Shown here: positions 1 to 5,643 of the stretch, one piece after another | How positions within the stretch are numbered: position 1 is the stretch's first letter | How the letters are laid out: every line of letters starts with the position of its first letter | Origin: Bacteroidia bacterium | Lineage (GTDB): Bacteria; Bacteroidota; Bacteroidia; Bacteroidales; Dysgonomonadaceae | Assembly (NCBI GenBank): GCA_030539475.1 | Contig: JAUNRY010000154.1 | Coordinates: forward strand, 1-5,643 | DNA: 5,643 nucleotides | Direction of reading: 5' to 3' | Program-made: the position numbers and the translations under genes | Notes under the pieces: model-generated | Told to the model about the DNA's origin: nothing | Databases searched by the model: none | Seen by the model: only the letters and a program-made list of their open reading frames with translations

Positions 1-24
1 GTCCACAACTTTTCGGGTTGAGCC

Positions 25-58
25 AAAAATAGCGGTAGAACAGATGTTTACCGCTATT
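25..58 (-). terminator. Intrinsic terminator of the grpE-dnaJ operon
   Basis: A perfect 10-bp inverted repeat (AATAGCGGTA at 28-37, TACCGCTATT at 49-58) encloses an 11-nt loop. An A-U pair and a G-U wobble could lengthen the stem by two. Read on the minus strand, the second arm runs straight into a T tract (ATTTTT, complement of 25-30), the classic Rho-independent layout. It begins 27 nt after the dnaJ stop codon. On the plus strand no T tract follows, so termination should act on the dnaJ side only. Confidence 0.88.
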
Positions 59-85
59 GTGAAAATTGATAAGAGGGGGGTTCTT

Positions 86-1234
86 TTAATCGAACATCTT
101 CTTAAACTTATTGAAAACACTTTTCTTAGCCGATTTACTGGGCGCGAAATTGGGCGATTTATCCATTTCCAGTATCTTTTTCTTTTCGGTATCGCTCAGG
201 CTTTCGGGGATGTAAACGTTTACGTTTATCAGCTCGTCGCCGGTGCCAAAACCGTTTACCGATGGCAAGCCTTTGTTGCGCAGGCGCAGCACTTTTCCCG
301 GCTGGGTTCCCGGATCTATTTTCACTTTCGCCACGCCTTCAATGGTGGGCACTTCAACCGTTCCGCCCAACGCGGCTGTTGGAAAGCTGATGAAAAGGTT
401 GTAGATAATATCGTTGTGGTCGCGGATTAAGTTCGGATCTTCTTCTTCCTCCACCAAAATCAGCAAATCGCCGTTGATGCCGCCGCGCCGCGCCGCGTTT
501 CCTTTTCCCTGCATCGAGAGCTGCATTCCTTCTTCTACTCCGGCAGGAATTTTAATGATAATGACATCTTCTTCGTGAACAATTCCGTCGCCGTTGCAAT
601 GCGCGCACTTTTTGGTAATTGTTTTTCCCTCGCCGTTACACGAGGGGCAAGTGGTAGTGGTTTGCATTTGCCCCAGAATGGTATTCTGAACGCGCGTTAC
701 TACTCCACTTCCGTTGCAGGTGGTGCACGATGACGCGGAATTTCCGCCATCCGATCCGTTGCCGTTGCAAGGAGAACAGGCTACGTATTTTTTTACTTTA
801 ATTTTCTTTTCAACTCCGTTGAGGATTTCTTTGAGCGTGAGTTTCACTTTCACCCGAAGATCGGAGCCGCGGTTGGTGCGCCGTCCGGCTCTGCCAAATC
901 CGCTGAAGCCGCCGAAACCACCGAAATGGCCGCCGAAAATATCGCCGAATTGCGAGAAAATATCTTCCATCGACATGCCGCCGCCGAAACCGCCGCCGGC
1001 AGCCCCGCCTACTCCGGCGTGGCCAAACTGGTCGTATCGGGCACGTTTGTTTTGGTCGCTCAACACTTCGTAGGCTTCGGCCGCTTCTTTAAATTTTCCT
1101 TCCGCGGCCGCATCACCCGGATTTTTGTCGGGGTGATATTGAAGGGCTTTTTTGCGGTACGCTTTTTTTATTTCTTCAGCCGATGCCGACTTCGACACCT
1201 CCAGTATTTCGTAATAATCTCTTTTTGCTGCCAT
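86..1234 (-). CDS. dnaJ: Chaperone protein DnaJ (Hsp40, type I)
   Basis: This is the cytoplasmic J-domain co-chaperone that delivers unfolded substrates to DnaK and stimulates its ATPase. The 382 aa are normal for a full-length type I DnaJ. The J domain spans about residues 5-70 with the HPD motif at 34-36. A Gly/Phe-rich linker follows at about 71-117. Four CxxCxGxG zinc-binding repeats are intact (C153/C156, C170/C173, C196/C199, C210/C213). The C-terminal substrate-binding domains run to about residue 355, followed by a lysine-rich tail. The start ATG lies 1 nt after the grpE stop and has an AGGAG ribosome-binding site inside the grpE end, so the two genes are almost certainly co-transcribed and translationally coupled. 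The G/F linker is encoded by locally GC-rich, repetitive sequence. No disabling change is seen. Confidence 0.98.
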   Translation of the reverse strand: MAAKRDYYEILEVSKSASAEEIKKAYRKKALQYHPDKNPGDAAAEGKFKEAAEAYEVLSDQNKRARYDQFGHAGVGGAAGGGFGGGMSMEDIFSQFGDIFGGHFGGFGGFSGFGRAGRRTNRGSDLRVKVKLTLKEILNGVEKKIKVKKYVACSPCNGNGSDGGNSASSCTTCNGSGVVTRVQNTILGQMQTTTTCPSCNGEGKTITKKCAHCNGDGIVHEEDVIIIKIPAGVEEGMQLSMQGKGNAARRGGINGDLLILVEEEEDPNLIRDHNDIIYNLFISFPTAALGGTVEVPTIEGVAKVKIDPGTQPGKVLRLRNKGLPSVNGFGTGDELINVNVYIPESLSDTEKKKILEMDKSPNFAPSKSAKKSVFNKFKKMFD

Positions 1235-1235
1235 C

Positions 1236-1811
1236 TTATTCTCCTACAATAACCTTAGGATAACGGATAATTTTATCGTTCAGTTGGTATCCTTTTTGTA
1301 CACAATCGATAACCATTCCTTTCTGCGACGCGTTATGCACGGGAACAGTAGTAACGGCCTCAAACCTCTCGGCGTCGAAAGGCTGGCCGATAGCCTCTAT
1401 TTCGCTAACGCCGTGTTGATTCAGGAAGTTTACGAATTTGGAGTAAATCAAGTCCATTCCTTCCACCATGGCTGCTTTATTTTCTGCTTCGTGAAGAGCT
1501 TGCAGGGCGCGTTCAAAGTCGTCGGCAAAGGGAAGTATGTCTGCCAACACCCGTTCTCCGCCGCTTTTTATAATGTCGGCTTTCTCTTTCACCGTACGCT
1601 TGCGGAAGTTATCGAACTCCGCGTGCAGCCGCAAATAGCTGTTGTTTAAATCGTTGTATTTCTCTTGAAGCTCCTCCACCTGATCGTGGGCGTCCGCCGG
1701 ATTGTCTTCAAAATCGGTATTCACGTCCTCTATATCTTCTTGATTTGGTTCTGTGTTCATATCATCGTCGTACAACATTTCGTTGTCAACAAAATCGTTA
1801 TTTTTCTTCAT
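1236..1811 (-). CDS. grpE: GrpE nucleotide-exchange factor
   Basis: GrpE is a homodimeric cytoplasmic factor that releases ADP from DnaK and so drives its folding cycle with DnaJ. The 191 aa fit the family. An acidic, disordered N-terminus (about residues 6-43, rich in Asp/Glu/Asn) precedes a long helical, coiled-coil stretch (about 44-135, including EFDNFRKR at 65-72). The compact C-terminal beta domain has the family signature around 144-191 (QKGYQLNDKIIR then PKVIVG). One oddity is that the normally conserved His of the 'HEA/HQA' motif is Phe150 here (RFEAV). The gene is first in the grpE-dnaJ operon. The start has no Shine-Dalgarno. This ATG is preferred because the acidic N-terminus and the promoter upstream both fit it. 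dnaK is not in the window. Confidence 0.97.
   Translation of the reverse strand: MKKNNDFVDNEMLYDDDMNTEPNQEDIEDVNTDFEDNPADAHDQVEELQEKYNDLNNSYLRLHAEFDNFRKRTVKEKADIIKSGGERVLADILPFADDFERALQALHEAENKAAMVEGMDLIYSKFVNFLNQHGVSEIEAIGQPFDAERFEAVTTVPVHNASQKGMVIDCVQKGYQLNDKIIRYPKVIVGE
1241..1245 (-). promoter_or_regulatory. Shine-Dalgarno site of dnaJ
   Basis: AGGAG on the minus strand lies 6 nt before the dnaJ ATG and inside the last codons of grpE (Val-Gly-Glu-stop). It is the only well-placed Shine-Dalgarno in the window. The other starts have A-rich or no leaders, as is usual in Bacteroidota. Its place within the upstream coding end points to coupled translation of GrpE and DnaJ. Confidence 0.7.
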
Positions 1812-1860
1812 ATTTATGTCAATTGATTGTTGTTGGAATAATTAATAGCAAATAGCTTGC

Positions 1861-1893
1861 CAAAGATGCAAAACAGGGGGATTAAAAGTAAAA
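1861..1893 (-). promoter_or_regulatory. Candidate grpE-dnaJ promoter
   Basis: On the minus strand CATCTTTG (complement of 1861-1868) matches seven of eight positions of the Bacteroidota -7 box TAnnTTTG. TTTA or TTTT lies 20-21 nt upstream (about 1889-1893), three of four matches to the -33 TTTG. The predicted transcript would start near 1856 and leave a 5' leader of about 45 nt. No CIRCE element (TTAGCACTC-N9-GAGTGCTAA) is present, so HrcA-type control is not indicated here. The match is moderate. Confidence 0.45.
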
Positions 1894-1920
1894 ATACTTT
1901 TTTCTGATTATCTGTCAGAA
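1884..1920. repeat. Two adjacent inverted repeats upstream of grpE
   Basis: AAAAGTA-AAAA-TACTTTT (1884-1901, 7-bp arms) abuts TTCTGA-TTATCTG-TCAGAA (1902-1920, 6-bp arms). The first overlaps the candidate -33 region of the grpE promoter and the second lies just upstream of it, positions where a regulator could bind. Neither is followed by a T tract on the minus strand that would make it a convincing terminator for the HD gene. Being short and AT-rich, they may be chance. Confidence 0.35.
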
Positions 1921-1950
1921 CATTTCGGAGCGTTCAGGCAGAAAGAAAAG

Positions 1951-2487
1951 CTAAAGGAAAAACTCACACCATTCATCAAATATTTCCACCTGATGCGTAT
2001 CGTGCCTTCTGAGCGAGTCTCTTATTTTTTTCAGCGGTTTTTCCTTGCCCAGTTGCGATTTTGAGTAAAACTTATCGGCAAAGCAAATGATTTTTTCTTC
2101 GAGACTTTTAGGGCGCATATCGCGATGCGGTATCGGCAGTTTTTTCTGCCGGATAGTTTCTAAACTCAGCCCGGTTCCGGTATGACGTTCGCAAACCGCC
2201 CCGTGTTTGGGATACCCCGCCTCAGTGAGCAATTCCCGGCCTAAAAAACCGTGGCAGATATAGGGGAAATTGCCTTCGCAAGCGATGTGCGGAGCGCGGG
2301 TTTTGAAAATCCCGATATCGTGCAACATGCCGGCTTCTTCCAGAAACTTTACATCGATGGCCAGCTCAGGATGTTTTTGCGCCACCCACAATGCCTTGTT
2401 GGTTACATCCGTTACGTGTGAGATGTAAATATCGTAGAGCTTAGTCCCCGGTTTGTAATATGTATGGATGATTTGGAGCGGTTGCAT
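1951..2487 (-). CDS. HD-domain (HDIG) metal-dependent phosphohydrolase, substrate unknown
   Basis: This is a 178-aa soluble protein of the HD superfamily, whose members use one or two bound metals to hydrolyse phosphate esters, often of nucleotides. The metal ligands are visible in order: H24, H56-D57 within the HDIG motif at 56-59, H79, H102 and D138 (FADKFYS context). The substrate cannot be inferred. The open frame extends to an ATG at 2550, adding 21 residues (MHLLLFTPF...). I chose the ATG at 2485-2487 for two reasons: a consensus -7 box at 2512-2519 places the transcript start downstream of the longer start, and the extra residues look like translated promoter sequence. There is no Shine-Dalgarno. 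It lies 139 bp upstream of grpE on the same strand, with no obvious terminator between, so some read-through into grpE is possible. Confidence 0.88.
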   Translation of the reverse strand: MQPLQIIHTYYKPGTKLYDIYISHVTDVTNKALWVAQKHPELAIDVKFLEEAGMLHDIGIFKTRAPHIACEGNFPYICHGFLGRELLTEAGYPKHGAVCERHTGTGLSLETIRQKKLPIPHRDMRPKSLEEKIICFADKFYSKSQLGKEKPLKKIRDSLRRHDTHQVEIFDEWCEFFL

Positions 2488-2511
2488 GAAGTTTTCCGAT
2501 TTTTTCACGCG

Positions 2512-2542
2512 CAAAGGTAACAAAAAGGGCGTAAAGAGCAAT
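2512..2542 (-). promoter_or_regulatory. Promoter of the HD-domain gene
   Basis: On the minus strand TACCTTTG (complement of 2512-2519) is a perfect TAnnTTTG -7 box. ATTG (complement of 2539-2542) sits 19 nt upstream as the -33 element, three of four matches to TTTG. The predicted start is about 2507, giving a leader of about 20 nt to the ATG at 2487. Confidence 0.68.
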
Positions 2543-2563
2543 AAATGCAATTGGGATTTTGAC

Positions 2564-2597
2564 TTAGAACCCTTTTATTATTTAGAACAATTCTAAA
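2564..2597. promoter_or_regulatory. Putative operator between divergent promoters (palindrome plus extra half-site)
   Basis: A 17-bp perfect palindrome, TTTAGAA-CAA-TTCTAAA, lies at 2581-2597. Its half-site TTAGAAC (2582-2588) recurs in the same orientation at 2564-2570, 18 bp away. Read as 7-1-7 (2582-2596), the palindrome agrees with the PerR-type consensus TTATAATTATTATAA at 11 of 15 positions, so a Fur-family regulator is one reading. It lies just upstream of the -33 element of the plus-strand gene and about 40 bp upstream of the -33 element of the HD gene. The regulator is not encoded in the window. Confidence 0.45.
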
Positions 2598-2601
2598 CCA
2601 A

Positions 2602-2632
2602 CTTGTGTTTATATGAAAATGACTTATCTTTG
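2602..2632 (+). promoter_or_regulatory. Promoter of the His-rich protein / receptor unit
   Basis: TATCTTTG (2625-2632) is a perfect TAnnTTTG -7 box. CTTG (2602-2605) lies 19 nt upstream, three of four matches to the -33 TTTG. Its geometry mirrors that of the divergent HD-gene promoter. Transcription should begin near 2637-2640, directly at the ATG at 2641, so the message would have almost no leader. Confidence 0.68.
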
Positions 2633-2640
2633 CACCGGAT

Positions 2641-2991
2641 ATGAGAAAGGCCAAAAGACATATAGCGAAAAAATGGTTATTGCTTGTTTTGTTTGCAAGT
2701 TACATTGGCGCTATATCTTTTTTCACTCATACTCACATTGTTAACAGCATAGCGTATGTTCACTCTCACCCTTTTAAGAAAGGCGAAAAAACACACCATA
2801 CGCACACCGATAATCAACTGTTTCTTCTCGAACTTTCTTTCCACACGCACCTAACACCGGATGTTGTTCCCGAATTTGATTTATCGGACAAATCCGACGT
2901 TTATCGTGATATCAATACTGTACTTTACGAAGGATTTCACAGCGTAAAAAACCAAGTTAACACCCTGCTGAGAGCACCACCGGCTGCTTAG
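2641..2991 (+). CDS. Small histidine-rich membrane-anchored or exported protein
   Basis: This is a 116-aa protein of unknown function. A strongly basic N-terminus (residues 2-11) is followed by one hydrophobic segment (about W12-F28), which could be a signal peptide or an uncleaved inner-membrane anchor; no clear cleavage site or lipobox is seen. The periplasm-facing remainder carries four His-x-His motifs (30/32, 41/43, 53/55 with H52, 68/70). In total 11 of 116 residues are His and there is no Cys. An acidic stretch (about 74-90) and a C-terminal RAPPAA follow. The motifs suggest binding of Zn, Cu, Ni, Fe or heme; this is inference. M1 is the only Met in the protein, so the start is firm unless a GTG or TTG is used. 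It precedes a TonB-dependent receptor by 151 bp without a convincing intervening promoter. From memory, similar small His-rich proteins occur next to such receptors in other Bacteroidota. Confidence 0.82.
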   Translation: MRKAKRHIAKKWLLLVLFASYIGAISFFTHTHIVNSIAYVHSHPFKKGEKTHHTHTDNQLFLLELSFHTHLTPDVVPEFDLSDKSDVYRDINTVLYEGFHSVKNQVNTLLRAPPAA

Positions 2992-3019
2992 TTTCCTTAT
3001 CAACTCAACTTCTCAAAAA

Positions 3020-3040
3020 TCCGTCTCATAACCAGACGGA
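3020..3040 (+). promoter_or_regulatory. Leader hairpin 1 between the His-rich gene and the receptor gene
   Basis: TCCGTCT (3020-3026) and AGACGGA (3034-3040) form a perfect 7-bp stem around a 7-nt loop, starting 28 nt after the His-rich gene's stop. No T tract follows (CAATTCTTCTG), so it is at best a weak terminator. An RNA-processing or stability element, or an attenuator part, is equally possible. Confidence 0.5.
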
Positions 3041-3084
3041 CAATTCTTCTGTTATTTATCACAACCGAATGTGTGTCTTTTTTG

Positions 3085-3103
3085 CTCCGTGCAAACAACG
3101 GAG
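3085..3103 (+). promoter_or_regulatory. Leader hairpin 2 upstream of the receptor gene
   Basis: CTCCGT (3085-3090) and ACGGAG (3098-3103) form a 6-bp stem with a 7-nt loop. The stem contains part of a Shine-Dalgarno-like GGAGGG (3100-3105), but no start codon follows at a useful distance; the receptor ATG is 37 nt away. The TCCGT/ACGGA core is the same as in hairpin 1, so the arms could in principle exchange. I see no known riboswitch motif in the leader. Confidence 0.4.
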
Positions 3104-3142
3104 GGTAAAACACTCATTCTCAAACAAAACAACCGTTTAATA

Positions 3143-5527
3143 ATGAAAAAAATAGTTTACATGGCGGCAGTTCTTATCTGCCTGTCTGCCAAATCAATAT
3201 ATGCTCAGCGCACCGATGCCAACATTTTCGGCCACGTACAAAGCAACCACGAACACGTTCCGTTTGTAACCATTGCCGTAAAAGGCACAACCATAGGCAC
3301 CACCACCGACGAATCGGGGCACTACCTGCTCACCAACCTTCCTGTGGGGAAACACACGCTGGTGGCGCAAAGCGTGGGATACAAACCTACAGAAAAGGAA
3401 ATAGAGATTGAAGCCGGGAAATCCATTGAGGTGAACTTCGAAATTGAAGAAGATGTGATGAAACTCAACGATTTTGTGGTTACCGGAACAAGAACTTTCA
3501 GGCGAAGAACCGAAACGCCCATCATTGTTAATGTTATAGATTCCCGAGGGTTGGACGCGGTGCAGGCGTGCAACCTTTCGGAAGGATTGCGGTTTCAGCC
3601 CGGGTTGCGCGTAGAAACCGACTGCCAGACATGCGGATACACGCAATTGCGGATGAACGGCTTGGGCGGCGGATATTCCCAGATCTTAGTAAACGGGCGG
3701 CCTGTTTTCAGTCCGCTCATCGGGTTGTACGGCATGGAGCAAATTCCGGCCAACATGGTGGAGCGTATCGAAGTGGTGCGCGGCGGCGGTTCGGCGTTGT
3801 ACGGTTCGAGCGCCATTGGCGGAACCGTGAACGTAATTACGCAAATCCCCACAAAATCAGATTATGAAGTAACTTTCACAACCAACAGTATAAACGGTGC
3901 GGCAACGGACAATGTGCTGACTGCCAACACTACCATGCTTTCTAAGAACGGGAAAGCGGGTGTGTCGCTTTTTGCCAACCGCAGGGTACGCGATTTTTAC
4001 GATCATCCCGGCATTACGCTCAGGAACGATGGAACCACTCTTATCGAAAAAGATAATTTCTCGGAAATACCCAAGCTGGAAAGCAACTCGTTTGGCGGAA
4101 ACCTCATTTTCAACCCCACACCCGATCAGAAACTGGAAGCCAACTTTTCAAGCCTTTACGAGTATCGATACGGCGGGGAAATGACAAAGAAAGAAGCGCA
4201 CCTGGCACAGCAATCCGAAGAACGGACGCACAATATTTTAATGGGCGGGTTGGATTATCAGATTAATTTCAACAACGATAACAGTTCTTTCATCACCTAC
4301 CTGGCCGGACAAAAAACCAAGCGGAATCATTACACGGGATTGTATCCGGCAAGAGAAGATTTTGATACTCCCGCGGAATTTGCCGAAGCCGAATCGGAGC
4401 ACCTGAAAAACCCGCCTTACGGCTACACGAGCAACCATACGCTGCAAGCGGGCATTCAGTTTAACCACCGGCTGGAGAACTTTATAAGAGGCGCTAACGT
4501 GCTGACTGTGGGAGCGGAATATTTGCTGGACGATATTCAGGACTCCATACCCCACTACCGGTTCGGCGTGGACCAAACCACCAAAAACGCCGCGGCCTTT
4601 CTGCAAAGCGACTGGAGCCTCAGCAACGCGTTTACCGTTTTAACCGGCGTACGCGCCGACAAGCACAACCTGGTGGAGCATGTTATCGTGAGCCCGCGCG
4701 TATCGCTGCTGTACAGGCTGAAAGATTACACGCAGTTCCGGCTCACCTGGGGAACCGGATTCCGTGCGCCTCAAGCCTTCGACACCGACATGCACATCGC
4801 TTTCGCGGGGGGCGGCGTGTCACGCATTTCGCTGGCTCCAAACCTAAAAGAGGAGCGCTCCAACAGCTTCAGCGGCTCGGTTAATTACGACAAAGCAACC
4901 GAAAGGCACATTTACGGATTCACGTTGGAAGGATTTTACACCCGGTTGAACGACGCTTTTCATCTTCAGCCGGCCGGAAGGGATAATTTTGGCGAACTCT
5001 TCGAAAAACAAAACGGGCCGGGCGCCACGGTAAAAGGAATCACGCTTGAGCTCCGCGCCAATTACAACCAAAAGGTTCAACTGGAATCGGGGTTCACGTG
5101 GCAGAAAAGCCGCCACGCCGAGGCGGTGGAAAATATAGAAGGCTTGGAAGCCAAACGCCGGTTTTTGCGTACGCCCGATGATTACGGATACGCCATTCTT
5201 TCGTTTTTTCCCGTCAAGAACCTGAACGCGTCCATCAGCGGCGTTTATACGGGAAAAATGTTGCACACCAAATTTTCGCCCAACGAAACCATCCAAGCCA
5301 ACGAATACCGCACCTCGCCGTCGTTTACCGAGTTTAGCGCGAAAGTGGGCTACACGATTGAACTTCCGTTCTTCGATAGCGGATTGGAAATCTTCGGCGG
5401 CGTAAAAAACATTGGAAACTTCTACCAAAACGATTTCGACAATTACCGCAACCGCGACAGTGATTACACGTGGGGCCCGGGGCTGCCGAGAACGTTTTAT
5501 GTGGGGTTTAAGGTGATGTCGTTGTAG
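3143..5527 (+). CDS. TonB-dependent outer-membrane receptor with carboxypeptidase-regulatory-like N-terminal domain
   Basis: This is a complete 794-aa receptor that takes a ligand through the outer membrane using TonB-ExbBD energy. The signal peptide is residues 1-21 (likely cleaved before Gln22). A CarboxypepD-regulatory-like beta-sandwich follows at about 27-104, then a TonB-box-like stretch (about 109-117, FVVTGTR). The plug is about 122-235, with the usual VERIEVVRGGGSALYGSSAIGG block at 206-227. The beta-barrel runs from about 240 to 794 and includes a FRAP motif (540-543) followed by H551 and APNL (565-568), which resembles the FRAP/NPNL layout of heme receptors but also occurs more widely. 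The plug carries C161 and C164 (CxxC) plus C143. The frame is open back to an ATG at 3071, but the start at 3143 gives a proper signal peptide. There is no Shine-Dalgarno; the leader is A-rich. No SusD-like partner follows in the window, which argues against a SusC-type glycan importer. The ligand is unknown; metal chelate, heme or corrinoid are the leading options. Confidence 0.93.
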   Translation: MKKIVYMAAVLICLSAKSIYAQRTDANIFGHVQSNHEHVPFVTIAVKGTTIGTTTDESGHYLLTNLPVGKHTLVAQSVGYKPTEKEIEIEAGKSIEVNFEIEEDVMKLNDFVVTGTRTFRRRTETPIIVNVIDSRGLDAVQACNLSEGLRFQPGLRVETDCQTCGYTQLRMNGLGGGYSQILVNGRPVFSPLIGLYGMEQIPANMVERIEVVRGGGSALYGSSAIGGTVNVITQIPTKSDYEVTFTTNSINGAATDNVLTANTTMLSKNGKAGVSLFANRRVRDFYDHPGITLRNDGTTLIEKDNFSEIPKLESNSFGGNLIFNPTPDQKLEANFSSLYEYRYGGEMTKKEAHLAQQSEERTHNILMGGLDYQINFNNDNSSFITYLAGQKTKRNHYTGLYPAREDFDTPAEFAEAESEHLKNPPYGYTSNHTLQAGIQFNHRLENFIRGANVLTVGAEYLLDDIQDSIPHYRFGVDQTTKNAAAFLQSDWSLSNAFTVLTGVRADKHNLVEHVIVSPRVSLLYRLKDYTQFRLTWGTGFRAPQAFDTDMHIAFAGGGVSRISLAPNLKEERSNSFSGSVNYDKATERHIYGFTLEGFYTRLNDAFHLQPAGRDNFGELFEKQNGPGATVKGITLELRANYNQKVQLESGFTWQKSRHAEAVENIEGLEAKRRFLRTPDDYGYAILSFFPVKNLNASISGVYTGKMLHTKFSPNETIQANEYRTSPSFTEFSAKVGYTIELPFFDSGLEIFGGVKNIGNFYQNDFDNYRNRDSDYTWGPGLPRTFYVGFKVMSL

Positions 5528-5643
5528 GGGCTTGTTTCCTAAATTTGTATCATTTAACTGTACTTTTAAATACGAAAAGAACCTTATTTAACGTGAGTTC
5601 GATATAAAATAATGCTATTATTATATTAAAAATTATTGCTGTC
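5528..5643. other. AT-rich non-coding end of the window with a possible promoter box
   Basis: No open frame of note occurs here. TAAATTTG (5540-5547, plus strand) matches the TAnnTTTG -7 box perfectly but has no good -33 element 19-21 nt upstream, so it is only a possible promoter for a gene beyond the window. TTAAATA (5566-5572) and TATTTAA (5585-5591) could form an AT-only stem without a T tract. I see no convincing terminator for the receptor gene. Confidence 0.35.

Noticed and set aside
44..430. Open frame on the plus strand over the 3' end of dnaJ
   Set aside because: It is antisense to the conserved DnaJ C-terminus, starts within the terminator hairpin, and its product has no recognisable domain.
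714..1073. Plus-strand frame with a proline-rich product
   Set aside because: The Pro-rich stretch is just the complement of the Gly/Phe linker codons of dnaJ; no promoter or ribosome-binding site supports it.
3071..3091. Possible separate promoter for the receptor gene (CTTTTTTG near 3077-3084)
   Set aside because: Only six of eight positions match the -7 box and the key TA is missing, so co-transcription with the upstream gene is the simpler reading.
3071..3142. Longer receptor start at the ATG at 3071
   Set aside because: It adds 24 residues ahead of a clear signal peptide and would translate through leader hairpin 2; the start at 3143 is far more plausible.
2992..3142. Cobalamin or other known riboswitch in the receptor leader
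   Set aside because: No B12-box-like or other familiar conserved core is visible, and the leader is short with only two small hairpins.
4844..5428. Long minus-strand frame inside the receptor gene, with other similar frames at 3194-3646 and 4238-4606
   Set aside because: All are antisense to well-conserved receptor sequence and show no family features or start signals.
5601..5640. AT-rich ATAAT/ATTAT symmetry as a terminator for the receptor gene
   Set aside because: The stem is about 5 bp of A-T pairs with no GC core, too weak for an intrinsic terminator.

Overview
The window looks like a chromosomal segment from a member of the Bacteroidota, most likely order Bacteroidales. Four things suggest this. 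Promoter-like TAnnTTTG boxes lie ahead of the genes. Most starts lack a Shine-Dalgarno sequence. An outer-membrane receptor carries the N-terminal carboxypeptidase-regulatory-like domain typical of the phylum. The grpE-dnaJ pair stands without dnaK. Genus cannot be assigned from the sequence alone.

Left half, minus strand: reading leftwards from about 2540 there is an HD-domain (HDIG) hydrolase gene, then a tight grpE-dnaJ chaperone operon with a 1-nt gap. The operon is closed by a strong intrinsic terminator at 25-58. GrpE and DnaJ are the nucleotide-exchange factor and J-domain co-chaperone of an Hsp70 (DnaK) encoded elsewhere. The HD gene has its own promoter. Its position shows that translation should start at 2487, not at the upstream ATG at 2550.

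Middle, 2488-2640: this is a divergent control region. It holds two back-to-back Bacteroidota-type promoters, each close to consensus. Between them lies a 17-bp palindrome (TTTAGAA-CAA-TTCTAAA) with an extra copy of its TTAGAAC half-site 18 bp away. The layout suggests an operator, and its shape recalls Fur/PerR/Zur-type 7-1-7 sites.

Right half, plus strand: a 116-aa membrane-anchored or exported protein with four His-x-His motifs is followed by a 151-bp leader carrying two hairpins. Next comes a complete 794-aa TonB-dependent receptor with a CxxC motif in its plug. I infer a small metal or metal-chelate (Zn, Fe, Cu, heme or corrinoid) acquisition unit: receptor in the outer membrane, histidine-rich protein at the inner membrane or periplasm, and possible metal-responsive control from the palindrome. 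The substrate is not readable from the sequence. The last 116 bases are AT-rich and non-coding. No tRNA, rRNA, CRISPR array or complete mobile element is visible.
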